The position numbers and the translations under genes were made by a program. The notes under the pieces were generated by a model. It made no database searches. It worked only from the letters and a program-made list of their open reading frames with translations, and was not told the DNA's origin. Below are positions 6,841-14,684 of a DNA stretch of 14,684 bases, piece after piece. The stretch is taken from the NCBI GenBank assembly GCA_964539825.1, contig CAZIKF010000067.1, forward strand, positions 1 to 14,684, written 5' to 3'. The stretch's first letter is position 1. Each line of letters starts with the position of its first letter. Origin of the DNA: CAZIKF01 sp964539825. GTDB taxonomy: Bacteria; Muiribacteriota; UBA6191.

Positions 6841-9800
6841 ATCGAATCTTTCCATCCTTTAGTTCGCGGCTGGTTCAACGCAAGATTCGAGGAGCCTACT
6901 GAAGCTCAACTGCGGGGCTGGCCGTTGATTCGATCAGCAAACAATACACTCATCGCGGCCCCTACAGGTTCTGGCAAAACCCTGGCTGCCTTTTTGGTGG
7001 CAATTGATTCCCTTGTCGAAAAGGGACTTCAAGGAGAACTCAAGCCTGGCATTCAGACCCTCTATATCTCTCCCTTAAAGGCTCTTAGTAATGATATTCG
7101 AAAAAATCTGAGCGTACCCCTTCAGGAAATCACTTCACAGGCCGTGGTTGAGGGGCTGAGCCTCCCCGCAATTGAGGTTGAGGTACGAACGGGAGATACC
7201 ACCCCATCGCGGCGACAAAGGATGCTTAAAAAGCCGCCTCATATCCTGGTCACCACTCCGGAATCCCTCTTTTTACTTCTCACCTCAAAAAAGAGCCGCG
7301 AAATTCTCAAAAGTGTTAAAACCGTAATTGTGGATGAAATTCACGCCCTGGCTTCAAACAAGAGAGGTGCCCACCTTAGTTTAAGCCTGGAGAGGCTTGA
7401 CCATCTGTGTGAGACCAGTCCCCTCAGAGTTGGACTGAGCGCTACACAAAAGCCGCTTGAGAAAGTAGCTCAGTTTCTAACAGGTTCCTCACCATACCCC
7501 TGTTCCATCGTAGATGTTGGTCACCAGCGCGACCTGGATTTGAGAATTGAGGTCCCAGGATCGGAACTCTCGGCTGTCTGCTCCAATGAACAATGGGCTG
7601 AGATTTATCAGAATCTTGGAAATCATGTAAAGAACCATCGCAGCACCCTGGTTTTTGTGAATACCAGAAAACTTGCTGAACGAGTCACTTTTCACCTCTC
7701 TGAGATCCTCGGAGAACACTCTGTAGCAAGCCATCATGGATCGCTTTCAAAGGAAAAACGCCACCAGGCGGAAGACCGCCTCAAGGAAGGTAAACTCAAA
7801 GCCATCGTGGCCACTGCTTCTCTTGAACTAGGAATCGATATTGGCTACGTGGACCTGGTATGCCAGGTCGGGTCCCCTCGCTGCATAGCCACTTTTTTAC
7901 AGAGGGTAGGAAGGTCTGGTCATGCTGTAGGTGCCACTCCCAAGGGTCGTTTGTTTGCTCTGACCCGCGATGAATTAGTAGAGAGCATGGCACTAATTCA
8001 TGGAATCAGACAGGGGATTTTGGATGAGATTGAAATCCCAGGGTGCCCTTTGGACATCCTGGCTCAACAAATCATTGCCGCCAGCTGTGATCAGGTGTGG
8101 TCGGTAGATGAACTCTTTACGCTTTTCAAGGGAGCCTATCCCTATAGAACTTTGCAGATGGACCAATTTCTATCGGTTGTAAAATTGTTTTCAAAGGGAG
8201 CCGGAGATAAGGGATCTTTTCCTTCTTACCTTCACTATGATGCCCTGGGAGGAATGATTAAGGATCGCCGTTCGGCCAGGCTAACCGCATTAACTAACGC
8301 GGGGGCCATCCCTGAGCAGGCACTCTATCGTGTGATTAATGTGGAAGATGGGACCTTCGTGGGTACCGTGGGTGAAGATTTCGCCCTGGAGAGACCCGCC
8401 GGTCATGTTTTTCTACTGGGAAATACATCCTGGCAAATCATCCATACCAGGGGAACCCAGGTAAGTGTAAGAGATGCTCACGGAGCACCTCCTACCATTC
8501 CGTTCTGGGAAGGAGAAGCACCGGGTAGAACCGCAGAGCTTTCCTCCCTGGTTTCAGACCTGCGCAATCAAATTGCTTCTAGATTACCAGATTCCTTCTT
8601 AAAAGAAGATGATCTCAGCAAGGCTGAATCGGCGGCTGAATTAGCCGCCCTTGCACCACCCTCCTGTGACAGCGCCCTGGATTGGCTGGAAGAGAGACTG
8701 GGGCAGCACCGCTGGGCTCACATACAGGCGGTACACTACATCGCTGTGCAAAAGGCTGCCCTGGGCGTGGTTCCGACCCAGGAAAAGGTGGTCTTCGAGC
8801 GGTTTTTTGATCAGAGCGGAGGAATGCAGCTTGTCATCCACGCACCTTTTGGAATTCGGGTCAATAGGGCCTGGGGTCTTGCCCTGCGAAAGAGATTTTG
8901 CCGCAGCTTTGATTTTGAGCTCCAGGCTGTAGCCGATGACGAAGGCATTGTCCTCTCACTGGGAGCACAGCAGAGTTTTCCGGTGGAACAGCTCTTCGAT
9001 TTCTTAACGGTGGAAAACATTCAGACTTTACTGGAACAGGCTTTTCTACAGGCACCCTATTTCAAGGGCCGCTGGCAATGGAACGCGAACCGGTCACTCG
9101 CGGTTCTGCGCTTTCGATCAGGAAAGAAGATCCCACCTGTCCTACAAAAGGCTCGTGGAGAGGATCTACTAACCTCCGCTTTTCCTGATGTGAACCAGTG
9201 CCTTGAGCATATTAGCGGAGACATTCCCATTCCTTATGAGCATCCACTGGTTTGCGAGACCATGGAAAACTGCCTTTTTGAAGCCGCTGACCTGGTGCGC
9301 CTAAAGGATGTTCTGGCAACCATTGAAAAGGGCGAGATTGAACTGATTCCGAAGGATACCCGGGAACCCTCACCCTTTGCTTATGAGCGATTAAACGCTG
9401 CTCCCTATGCCTTTTTGGACAATGCTCCCCTGGAGGAGCGCAGAACTCGGGCGCTTTCCCAGCGCCGCCAACTCAGCATTGAAGAATTGAGGGATCTTGG
9501 TGCTCTTGATGAAGAGATTCTTACCCAGGTTCGAAGAGATTCCTGGCCCCTCGTGCGCATTGAGGATGAGCTCTATGAAACCCTCCTTGATCTCGGGGTG
9601 CTCAAGAAGAAGGAAGTAGGAAACTGGAAGGATTTCCTGGAACCTCTGCTAAGTAAGGGCAGAGTTGAGACTGTCAGGATTGAAGGGGAAGAGTTCCTCT
9701 ACGCCATAGAGAGAATTCCAGTAGTCAAGGCGGCCTATCTTCTAGAGTCATTGAAGGGAGAGGACCGCCTTCCACAGGAGCTAAAATATTCCTGGGAGAA

Positions 9801-11229
9801 GATGGATGCGCTCAATCTCCTCATCAGGGCTCGTCTGAGCATGATTCCGGTACTCAGTGAGGATGAATTGGTCCAATCACTGAATCTATGTCCTCATCTC
9901 ATCAGGATTCACCTCGAAGCCATAGAGGCCCAGGGAAGTGTTCTGAGAGGAAACTTTCTTCAAGATGATCAGATCCGGTGGTGTGATCGACGTCTCCTTC
10001 AAAGAATTCACCATCTCACGATTGAGGGCCTTCGAAAGAGAATTCGACCGGTATCTCCCCAAAATTTCCTACGCTACCTCTTCGCATCTCACAAGCTTAT
10101 TGGCTCCTCAGCGAATGCCAAAACTGGACCTGATTTGTTGGAAACTCTTGTGAGGTTACAGGGATTTGAGACGGCAGCGGGGGAGTGGGAAGCAGAAATC
10201 TTACCCGCCAGGGTAAGAGGTTTTGACCCATCTCGTCTTGATGAACTCTGTTTTCAGGGTGTTCTTGCCTGGGGACGAATCAACCCTAACAAGTCTTCGA
10301 GCTCAAAGGGTTCTATGAACAAAGCCTCTCCCATGGCCTTTCTTCTCAGGGAACATTTGGCGCACATCTTCGCTGTTAATCCCCCCAGTCCTGAGGATGT
10401 TCAGGTTTCAGATCGTGCCCGCGCTGTTCTTGAGGCTCTTCAGGACCGCGGAGCCCAGTTCTCAACTGAACTGATGGCACAGACCAGGCTTCTTCAAGCC
10501 GAGCTTGACGAAGCTCTTGGCGAACTTGCCAGAAAGGGACTGGCAAGCGCGGATGGTTTCGCAGCAATTCGTCCCTTAATCAGCAAGGAAAACAAAAGAA
10601 GAGAAAGGCAGAAACGTTCTTTCATGAAGCGCTTCGCAGTAAACAAGAAAATTTCCTCAGGCGGGCGATGGAGTCCTTTTCCAGGGGTCCTTTGCTCGAT
10701 TGCCAGAGAGGATAGTTTGGAATTCTGGGCATGGCTCCTATTGCAAAGATACGGAGTGACTTTTCGGGATCTTCTAACCCATGAATCCTGCGCGCCTCCC
10801 TGGAGTGATCTGGTAAAGATTTACAGAAGACTTGAGCTGCGTGGAGAGATTCGTGGGGGCCGGTTTATCAGCGGAGTCAGCGGAGAACAATTCGGACTGC
10901 TCGATGCTGTCTCCGAGGTGAGAAAAACCCGCGATAAAGTCCTAAAAAAGGAATGGGTTGTGGTATCTGCCGCAGATCCGCTAAACCTCACCGGTCCCAT
11001 TCTTCAGGGCAGCAGGATTGCCTCTTCAGGAAAAACGCGCCTTCTCTTTTGCCAGGGAGTTCTCACTGCCAGTATGAATGACACGAAATTGGATTTTTTG
11101 GTACCCGTAAAAGAGGAGCATAAGCGGGAAATGGAAGAATTGATCAGGTCCCGCCCTGTAATTCGCAGGAGTCTGCAAAAAGAAGAGGTCGATGATTTTA
11201 AAGGAAATGAAAAATTGGCTGAGGCATGA
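6841..11229 (+). CDS. lhr: Lhr-family large ATP-dependent DNA helicase
   Basis: This superfamily 2 3'-5' helicase (ATP-driven DNA unwinding, DNA repair in the cytoplasm) is about 1462 aa from the ATC at 6841, or 1434 aa from TTG 6925, close to the size of long Lhr proteins. Seen in order: FHPLVRGWF and the Q-motif-like PTEAQLRGWP (upstream of 6925), motif I APTGSGKT, YISPLKAL, TTPES, motif II DEIH (165-168), GLSATQ, LVFVNTRKLAER, ATASLELGIDIG, and motif VI QRVGRSGH (354-361). The Lhr winged-helix and DEAD-assoc core follows (ATFLQRVG through LLGNTSWQI and GEAPGRTAELSS), then a long C-terminal Lhr-CTD-like region of about 600 residues. Because the conserved N-terminus needs codons before 6925, I extend the gene to 6841. 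The start codon itself is uncertain. It leads the rightward gene run and overlaps the next gene by 38 bp. Confidence 0.93.
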   Translation: MESFHPLVRGWFNARFEEPTEAQLRGWPLIRSANNTLIAAPTGSGKTLAAFLVAIDSLVEKGLQGELKPGIQTLYISPLKALSNDIRKNLSVPLQEITSQAVVEGLSLPAIEVEVRTGDTTPSRRQRMLKKPPHILVTTPESLFLLLTSKKSREILKSVKTVIVDEIHALASNKRGAHLSLSLERLDHLCETSPLRVGLSATQKPLEKVAQFLTGSSPYPCSIVDVGHQRDLDLRIEVPGSELSAVCSNEQWAEIYQNLGNHVKNHRSTLVFVNTRKLAERVTFHLSEILGEHSVASHHGSLSKEKRHQAEDRLKEGKLKAIVATASLELGIDIGYVDLVCQVGSPRCIATFLQRVGRSGHAVGATPKGRLFALTRDELVESMALIHGIRQGILDEIEIPGCPLDILAQQIIAASCDQVWSVDELFTLFKGAYPYRTLQMDQFLSVVKLFSKGAGDKGSFPSYLHYDALGGMIKDRRSARLTALTNAGAIPEQALYRVINVEDGTFVGTVGEDFALERPAGHVFLLGNTSWQIIHTRGTQVSVRDAHGAPPTIPFWEGEAPGRTAELSSLVSDLRNQIASRLPDSFLKEDDLSKAESAAELAALAPPSCDSALDWLEERLGQHRWAHIQAVHYIAVQKAALGVVPTQEKVVFERFFDQSGGMQLVIHAPFGIRVNRAWGLALRKRFCRSFDFELQAVADDEGIVLSLGAQQSFPVEQLFDFLTVENIQTLLEQAFLQAPYFKGRWQWNANRSLAVLRFRSGKKIPPVLQKARGEDLLTSAFPDVNQCLEHISGDIPIPYEHPLVCETMENCLFEAADLVRLKDVLATIEKGEIELIPKDTREPSPFAYERLNAAPYAFLDNAPLEERRTRALSQRRQLSIEELRDLGALDEEILTQVRRDSWPLVRIEDELYETLLDLGVLKKKEVGNWKDFLEPLLSKGRVETVRIEGEEFLYAIERIPVVKAAYLLESLKGEDRLPQELKYSWEKMDALNLLIRARLSMIPVLSEDELVQSLNLCPHLIRIHLEAIEAQGSVLRGNFLQDDQIRWCDRRLLQRIHHLTIEGLRKRIRPVSPQNFLRYLFASHKLIGSSANAKTGPDLLETLVRLQGFETAAGEWEAEILPARVRGFDPSRLDELCFQGVLAWGRINPNKSSSSKGSMNKASPMAFLLREHLAHIFAVNPPSPEDVQVSDRARAVLEALQDRGAQFSTELMAQTRLLQAELDEALGELARKGLASADGFAAIRPLISKENKRRERQKRSFMKRFAVNKKISSGGRWSPFPGVLCSIAREDSLEFWAWLLLQRYGVTFRDLLTHESCAPPWSDLVKIYRRLELRGEIRGGRFISGVSGEQFGLLDAVSEVRKTRDKVLKKEWVVVSAADPLNLTGPILQGSRIASSGKTRLLFCQGVLTASMNDTKLDFLVPVKEEHKREMEELIRSRPVIRRSLQKEEVDDFKGNEKLAEA

Positions 11230-11746
11230 TCTATGGCGCATGAAGTGCCTCCATGCAGCAGCTGAACTCAACCTGGAAGACTGGAGCTTAGCGGCTGGCT
11301 TCCTGAGGAATTTATGTTGGGACCACCTTCATGGATATTCCAGTTTAAGCGCGCTTAATGATGTAGATCTGGTCTATTTTGATCCTGAGAGAACAGACGA
11401 ATCCGCTGACCTGGAATTTCAGGCAGAATTGGAGCAGGAGTATCCAGAAATTCCCTGGTCTGTAAAAAACCAGGCGCGGATGCACCTTAGAAATAACCAC
11501 CCACCCTACCTCAACACCCTTCACGCCATGTCCTTTTGGCCTGAAACCGCAACCGCTATCGGGGTCCATCTTGAGGATGGAAACATCCAACTGAGGGCTG
11601 CCTACGGATTTGAAGATCTACTGGATTTGAGAATTCGAAAATCTCCCAACTGCACCTTAAGCGATGAGTTTTTAACCAATAGGATTGAATCTAAGAACTG
11701 GCTTCAAAAATGGCCTTCCTTAATGGTTGACATTGGAATTACTTGA
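11192..11746 (+). CDS. Nucleotidyltransferase family protein (PF06042/DUF925)
   Basis: This 184-aa soluble protein carries the family signature. LAAGFLRNLCWDHLHGY (33-49) is followed by LNDVDLVYFD (55-64), with Asp57 and Asp59 as probable metal-binding residues. Then come WSVKNQARMHLRN, PPYLNT, WPETATAIGV and a C-terminal KNWLQKWPSL. The family is placed among nucleotidyltransferases by fold, but its substrate is unknown to me. The first ATG (11192) is kept because the segment WRMKCLHAAAELNLEDW before the motif is typical of the family. An ATG at 11207 is a close alternative, and neither has a well-spaced Shine-Dalgarno. It starts 38 nt inside the end of lhr, which suggests translational coupling. 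Confidence 0.88.
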   Translation: MILKEMKNWLRHDLWRMKCLHAAAELNLEDWSLAAGFLRNLCWDHLHGYSSLSALNDVDLVYFDPERTDESADLEFQAELEQEYPEIPWSVKNQARMHLRNNHPPYLNTLHAMSFWPETATAIGVHLEDGNIQLRAAYGFEDLLDLRIRKSPNCTLSDEFLTNRIESKNWLQKWPSLMVDIGIT

Positions 11747-11786
11747 GTGGTTTCCTGAAGCGCATTTTTAGGTATAGGAGCCAGAC

Positions 11787-12158
11787 ATGAGCTTAATCGG
11801 CAACATACTTTGGATAATACTCGGGGGCGGACTTCCCATCGCCCTGGGATATATCGCTTCTGGATTAACCATGTGTGTCACAATCATTGGAATTCCCTTC
11901 GGCATACAGAGCATCAAGTTAGGAATCCTCACCCTGCTCCCTTTTGGACGTGAAGCGAATCCAACTCCAGAGCACGGATCTACTTTCTACACTATTTTGA
12001 ATATCATCTGGTTTATTCTCTTCGGGGTCTGGATTGCACTCACTCACCTGGGATTCGCGATAGTTTGCGCGATTACGGTCATCGGACTTCCCTTCGCGGT
12101 GCAACATATGAAACTGGTATCTTTCAGTTTCTCGCCCTTCGGAAGGGAAATTTCTTAA
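11787..12158 (+). CDS. yccF: YccF domain-containing inner-membrane protein
   Basis: This 123-aa hydrophobic protein contains two YccF domains. The repeats are visible as TIIGIPFGIQSIKL...PFGRE (about 32-55) and TVIGLPFAVQHMKL...PFGRE (about 97-121), each preceded by a hydrophobic segment (residues 3-30 and about 70-92). It should therefore sit in the inner membrane. The family's function is not established. GGAG lies 6 nt before the ATG. It follows the nucleotidyltransferase gene by 40 nt and precedes the DUF962 gene by 12 nt, so it probably belongs to the same transcript. It is slightly shorter than the roughly 148-aa E. coli YccF. Confidence 0.9.
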   Translation: MSLIGNILWIILGGGLPIALGYIASGLTMCVTIIGIPFGIQSIKLGILTLLPFGREANPTPEHGSTFYTILNIIWFILFGVWIALTHLGFAIVCAITVIGLPFAVQHMKLVSFSFSPFGREIS

Positions 12159-12170
12159 AATCAGGAATAG

Positions 12171-12476
12171 ATGTCTGAGCAGTTTCAATCTTTTGAGGAA
12201 TTCTACCCCTTTTACCTATCACAGCATCAGAATCGTACCTGTAAGCGTCTTCATTTCGTGGGGACACTTTTAGTGATACTGACCGCTGTCTTCACTGTAT
12301 GGAGCCAGAAATGGTGGTTTTTCCTGACTCTTCCAGTGATCGGATATTCCTTCGCCTGGACTGGTCATTTTTTCTTTGAAAAGAATCGTCCTGCAACCTT
12401 TACCTATTTCCGCTATAGTCTCCTGGCAGACTTTGTTATGTTTAAGGATATTCTGGTTGGAAATATAAGATCATAA
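12171..12476 (+). CDS. DUF962 / Mpo1-like membrane protein
   Basis: This 101-aa protein has the conserved DUF962 pattern: FEEFYPFYLSQHQN with His19, CKRLHFVGT with His28, two hydrophobic segments (about 29-45 and 49-65), GYSFAWTGHFFFEKNRPATF with His66, then FRYSLLADFVMF. The yeast relative Mpo1 (YGL010w) is an Fe(II)-dependent dioxygenase of fatty-acid alpha-oxidation that shortens 2-hydroxy fatty acids by one carbon. The conserved His residues are consistent with metal binding, but activity in bacteria is inferred by homology. AGGA lies 5-6 nt before the ATG. It sits 12 nt after yccF and 12 nt before an acyl-CoA synthetase gene, which would suit a lipid-metabolic role. Confidence 0.88.
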   Translation: MSEQFQSFEEFYPFYLSQHQNRTCKRLHFVGTLLVILTAVFTVWSQKWWFFLTLPVIGYSFAWTGHFFFEKNRPATFTYFRYSLLADFVMFKDILVGNIRS

Positions 12477-12488
12477 TCTTAGATCCTC

Positions 12489-14393
12489 ATGGTTAGACCG
12501 ATAAAAATTTCCTCTATGGAGGATGTTCATCACCTGGAAAGAACACCCCTTGAAGAATTCATGGAGGTCAAAACTACCTATGACCTTTTCCGTCAGTGCG
12601 CTGAAACCTATCCAAAGAATGAGGCTCTTGTTTTTCTTCTCCAGGGAAGGAATGACGAACCTGCTCCTTCTTTAACTTATTCACAATTGCTCCAGCAGAT
12701 TCACCAGACCGCAAATTTTCTCCATAGGCTGGAGGTAGGCCCCAAAGATGTGGTCTCTACACTTTTACCCAATATGATCGAGACCCACCTCTCCCTGTGG
12801 GGGAGTGAAGCCGCAGGCATCGCCAATCCTATCAGTCCTCTTCTAGAAGCCGCCCAGATCGCGGGAATCATGAACGCGGTTCATTCGAAAGTACTCATCA
12901 CCCTTCCGCCTTTACCTGGTTCAGACCTATGGGATAAGGTTAAAGAGGTAGCGACCCAGGTCAGGGGTCTGCGATCCATAGTAACGGTGGATCTTCCCCG
13001 CTACTTGCCCCTTCACAAACGAGCCTACCTCAGAATTTTTCATTTGAGGCCCAAGCGCCTGGGACAAATTCCGTGTTATGACTTTCACAGCATGATACGT
13101 TCCCAACCCAAAGATCGGCTGATCAGTGGACGCAAGATTCAACCTGAAGACACAGCATCCTTCTTCCATACTGGTGGAACTACCGGAATTCCTAAACTCG
13201 CCGCCCATACCCATTTCAACGAAGCCTTTATGGGAACCATTCTGGGTTCAGTTGTAGACCTTCAAGAAGGAGCATCAGTGCTTTGCGGGCTTCCCCTTTT
13301 CCATGTGAATGCGGTTATGGTTACGGGATTGGGACCCTTTTTAGCCGGTGCGAGAGTAATCATCCAGTCGGCTACAGGTTACAGGGGAGAGGGTGTGTTA
13401 TCTCATTTCTGGCCTGTGGTTGAAAAATTTGAAGCTGTTCTCTTTAGCGCCGTTCCGACGGTTTTTTCAAGCCTGCTCCAGTATCCTGTGGGGGATTATG
13501 ATTTAAGTTCTCTAAAATATGCCATCACCGGGGCCGCACCCATGCCCAAGGAAGTATTTGTTAAATTCCAGCAGAAAACGGGTCTTAAGATATTGGAGGG
13601 TTACGGACAGACGGAGGGCACCTGTGTAAGCTCCTTCAATCCACCTTTCGGAGAGAGTCGCATTGGCTCCATCGGCATCCGAATTCCTTATCAGGAAATG
13701 AAAGTGGTGCACCGTCATCAAGAAGGGAATTCATATCGAGACTGTGAAACAGAGGAAATTGGAAGTGTGATTATCCGTGGTCCCAATGTCTTTCCCGGGT
13801 ACACAGAGCCGTCCAAAAACGAAGGCGTCTGGCTCAAGGACGGCTGGCTAGATACCGGTGACCTGGGAAGGATGGACACCGATGGCTTTTTCTGGCTGAC
13901 CGGGAGGGCTAAGGACCTCATCCTGCGCGGTGGTCATAATCTTGACCCGGCTATGATTGAAGAAGCGCTTTGCTCACATCCTCAGATCGAACTCGCGGCA
14001 GCGGTGGGACAACCTGATGCCCATGCCGGTGAACTTCCCGTGGCTTTTGTTCAGCCCTATCGCGGAATGCACCCGGATTTGGAGGAAATTCAGCAATTCG
14101 CCCGTGAGAAAATCCCCGAAAAGGCAGCGATTCCCATACGAATAGAAATCGTCGACTCCCTACCGCTCACAGCGATTGGAAAACTATATAAGCCACCTCT
14201 TCGTCACCGAACCATCTCCCATGTTTACACTCACATCCTCAAAGAAGTTGGAATCGACTCTCAGATCCGGGTAGTCGAAGACGCCTCCAGGGGAACCCTG
14301 GCCAAAATCACCTTAAAGAATAGGGACGCACTTAAAAAAGCAGGCGAAATTCTGGGAATTTACACCATCCCCTGTGAATTCGACGTACCTTAA
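12489..14393 (+). CDS. AMP-forming acyl-CoA synthetase (PRK07529-like)
   Basis: This 634-aa adenylate-forming enzyme activates a carboxylic acid with ATP and CoA; the chain or substrate type cannot be read. The motifs are intact: the phosphate-binding loop TGGTTGIPK (228-236), YGQTE (372-376), TGDLG with Asp458, TGRAKDLI, GGHNLDP, and the C-terminal catalytic Lys565 in AIGKLYKP. Length and stretches such as SEAAGIANPISPLLE, GLPLFHVNAVM and VGQPDAHAGELPVAF fit the PRK07529-type subfamily (about 630 aa). That subfamily carries a C-terminal extension of about 65 residues after Lys565, as seen here. No signal peptide or transmembrane segment is seen, so it is cytosolic. ATG 12489 has no Shine-Dalgarno and may depend on coupling to the gene 12 nt upstream. 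ATG 12516 is an alternative. Confidence 0.93.
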   Translation: MVRPIKISSMEDVHHLERTPLEEFMEVKTTYDLFRQCAETYPKNEALVFLLQGRNDEPAPSLTYSQLLQQIHQTANFLHRLEVGPKDVVSTLLPNMIETHLSLWGSEAAGIANPISPLLEAAQIAGIMNAVHSKVLITLPPLPGSDLWDKVKEVATQVRGLRSIVTVDLPRYLPLHKRAYLRIFHLRPKRLGQIPCYDFHSMIRSQPKDRLISGRKIQPEDTASFFHTGGTTGIPKLAAHTHFNEAFMGTILGSVVDLQEGASVLCGLPLFHVNAVMVTGLGPFLAGARVIIQSATGYRGEGVLSHFWPVVEKFEAVLFSAVPTVFSSLLQYPVGDYDLSSLKYAITGAAPMPKEVFVKFQQKTGLKILEGYGQTEGTCVSSFNPPFGESRIGSIGIRIPYQEMKVVHRHQEGNSYRDCETEEIGSVIIRGPNVFPGYTEPSKNEGVWLKDGWLDTGDLGRMDTDGFFWLTGRAKDLILRGGHNLDPAMIEEALCSHPQIELAAAVGQPDAHAGELPVAFVQPYRGMHPDLEEIQQFAREKIPEKAAIPIRIEIVDSLPLTAIGKLYKPPLRHRTISHVYTHILKEVGIDSQIRVVEDASRGTLAKITLKNRDALKKAGEILGIYTIPCEFDVP

Positions 14394-14684
14394 TCTCTGA
14401 CACTTCATCAAACCTCAAATGAAACTTCGGCTTCACTGCCAGGATGACTGTCATTTCCTATATTTCATGTCAGAATCAAACGACTGTTATAAGTATCTAC
14501 CAGCGACAAAGTAGCAATTGTCACATTCTACGATTGGTATGGGCTTTAACAATCTTAATTGTATATAGAGCCTGGTTAACAACAGTAATTCTTGTAGTAA
14601 ATGAGATTAGCGATTTCAATCAGGTAAAGTTACCCTGCACGCTGAATTAGTAACGGCTATTGACCTGCCGGGGTCCCCCTTGAA
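14394..14684. other. Non-coding or unresolved tail
   Basis: These 291 bp have no convincing gene. An open frame at 14444-14650 has an unprotein-like composition and no Shine-Dalgarno. The stretch 14444-14600 is visibly AT-richer than the genes to its left. It contains an 11-bp palindrome around TGACTGTCA (14444-14454) and TGTCA/TGTTA motifs at 14449, 14468, 14485 and 14519. Confidence 0.5.
14420..14435 (+). terminator. UUCG-loop hairpin downstream of the acyl-CoA synthetase gene
   Basis: TGAA and TTCA form a 4-bp stem. After one A-C mismatch, a C-G pair closes a UUCG tetraloop, which is unusually stable. It begins 27 nt after the stop codon at 14391-14393. No U-tract follows, so it is not a standard intrinsic terminator and could only mark or protect the 3' end of the transcript. 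Confidence 0.3.

Noticed and set aside
11026..11590. Minus-strand open frames opposite the lhr end and the nucleotidyltransferase gene
   Set aside because: Antisense shadows; the plus strand has clear family motifs across the same bases.
14444..14650. 68-aa open frame after the acyl-CoA synthetase gene
   Set aside because: No Shine-Dalgarno, an unusual Ile/Gln/Thr/Cys mix, no recognisable motif, and it starts inside a palindrome; most likely a chance frame.

Overview
The window carries eight clear protein-coding genes, one small gene at the left edge, no RNA genes and no CRISPR. It looks like chromosomal DNA of a Gram-negative bacterium. Supporting this are a Rickettsia-17-kDa-type glycine-zipper outer-envelope protein, several proteins with Sec-type signal peptides, and an acyl-CoA synthetase closely resembling a subfamily I know mainly from Proteobacteria. 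A proteobacterium or proteobacterium-like marine lineage is the best guess. I cannot name a species from sequence alone.

Left part (1-5400): a glycine-zipper 2TM protein (129-713, +) converges on two minus-strand genes for secreted proteins: a 999-aa orphan with a C-terminal VWA-like domain (902-3901) and a YHYH-domain protein with two N-terminal beta-rich modules (3964-5397). Between the convergent genes lies a 183-bp near-palindromic element (722-904). Its nested inverted repeats share one centre, a TA sits at each end, and its right end supplies the stop codon of the VWA gene.

Middle (5400-6840): a 132-bp AT-rich divergent spacer separates the YHYH gene from a secreted clostripain-family (C11) cysteine peptidase with a visible His/Cys dyad. 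The VWA, YHYH and C11 genes form a divergent block of exported proteins. A joint surface or secretion role is inference only.

Right part (6840-14393): a tight co-directional run that looks like one transcription unit. It consists of the giant helicase lhr, a PF06042-type nucleotidyltransferase overlapping its end, a YccF membrane protein, a DUF962/Mpo1-like membrane protein, and an AMP-forming acyl-CoA synthetase 12 nt further on. The lhr reading frame contains its conserved N-terminus and Q-motif upstream of the first ATG/GTG/TTG codon. A good Shine-Dalgarno precedes an ATC codon at 6841, suggesting a non-canonical start or a sequence error. The last 291 bp (14394-14684) have no convincing gene but hold a UUCG-loop hairpin and spaced TGTCA/TGTTA motifs.

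I do not see a clearly new defence or mobile system. The best candidates for a second look are the palindromic element that donates a stop codon, the ATC-start lhr, the DUF962 plus acyl-CoA synthetase pair as a possible fatty-acid alpha-oxidation module, and the secreted VWA/YHYH/C11 block.
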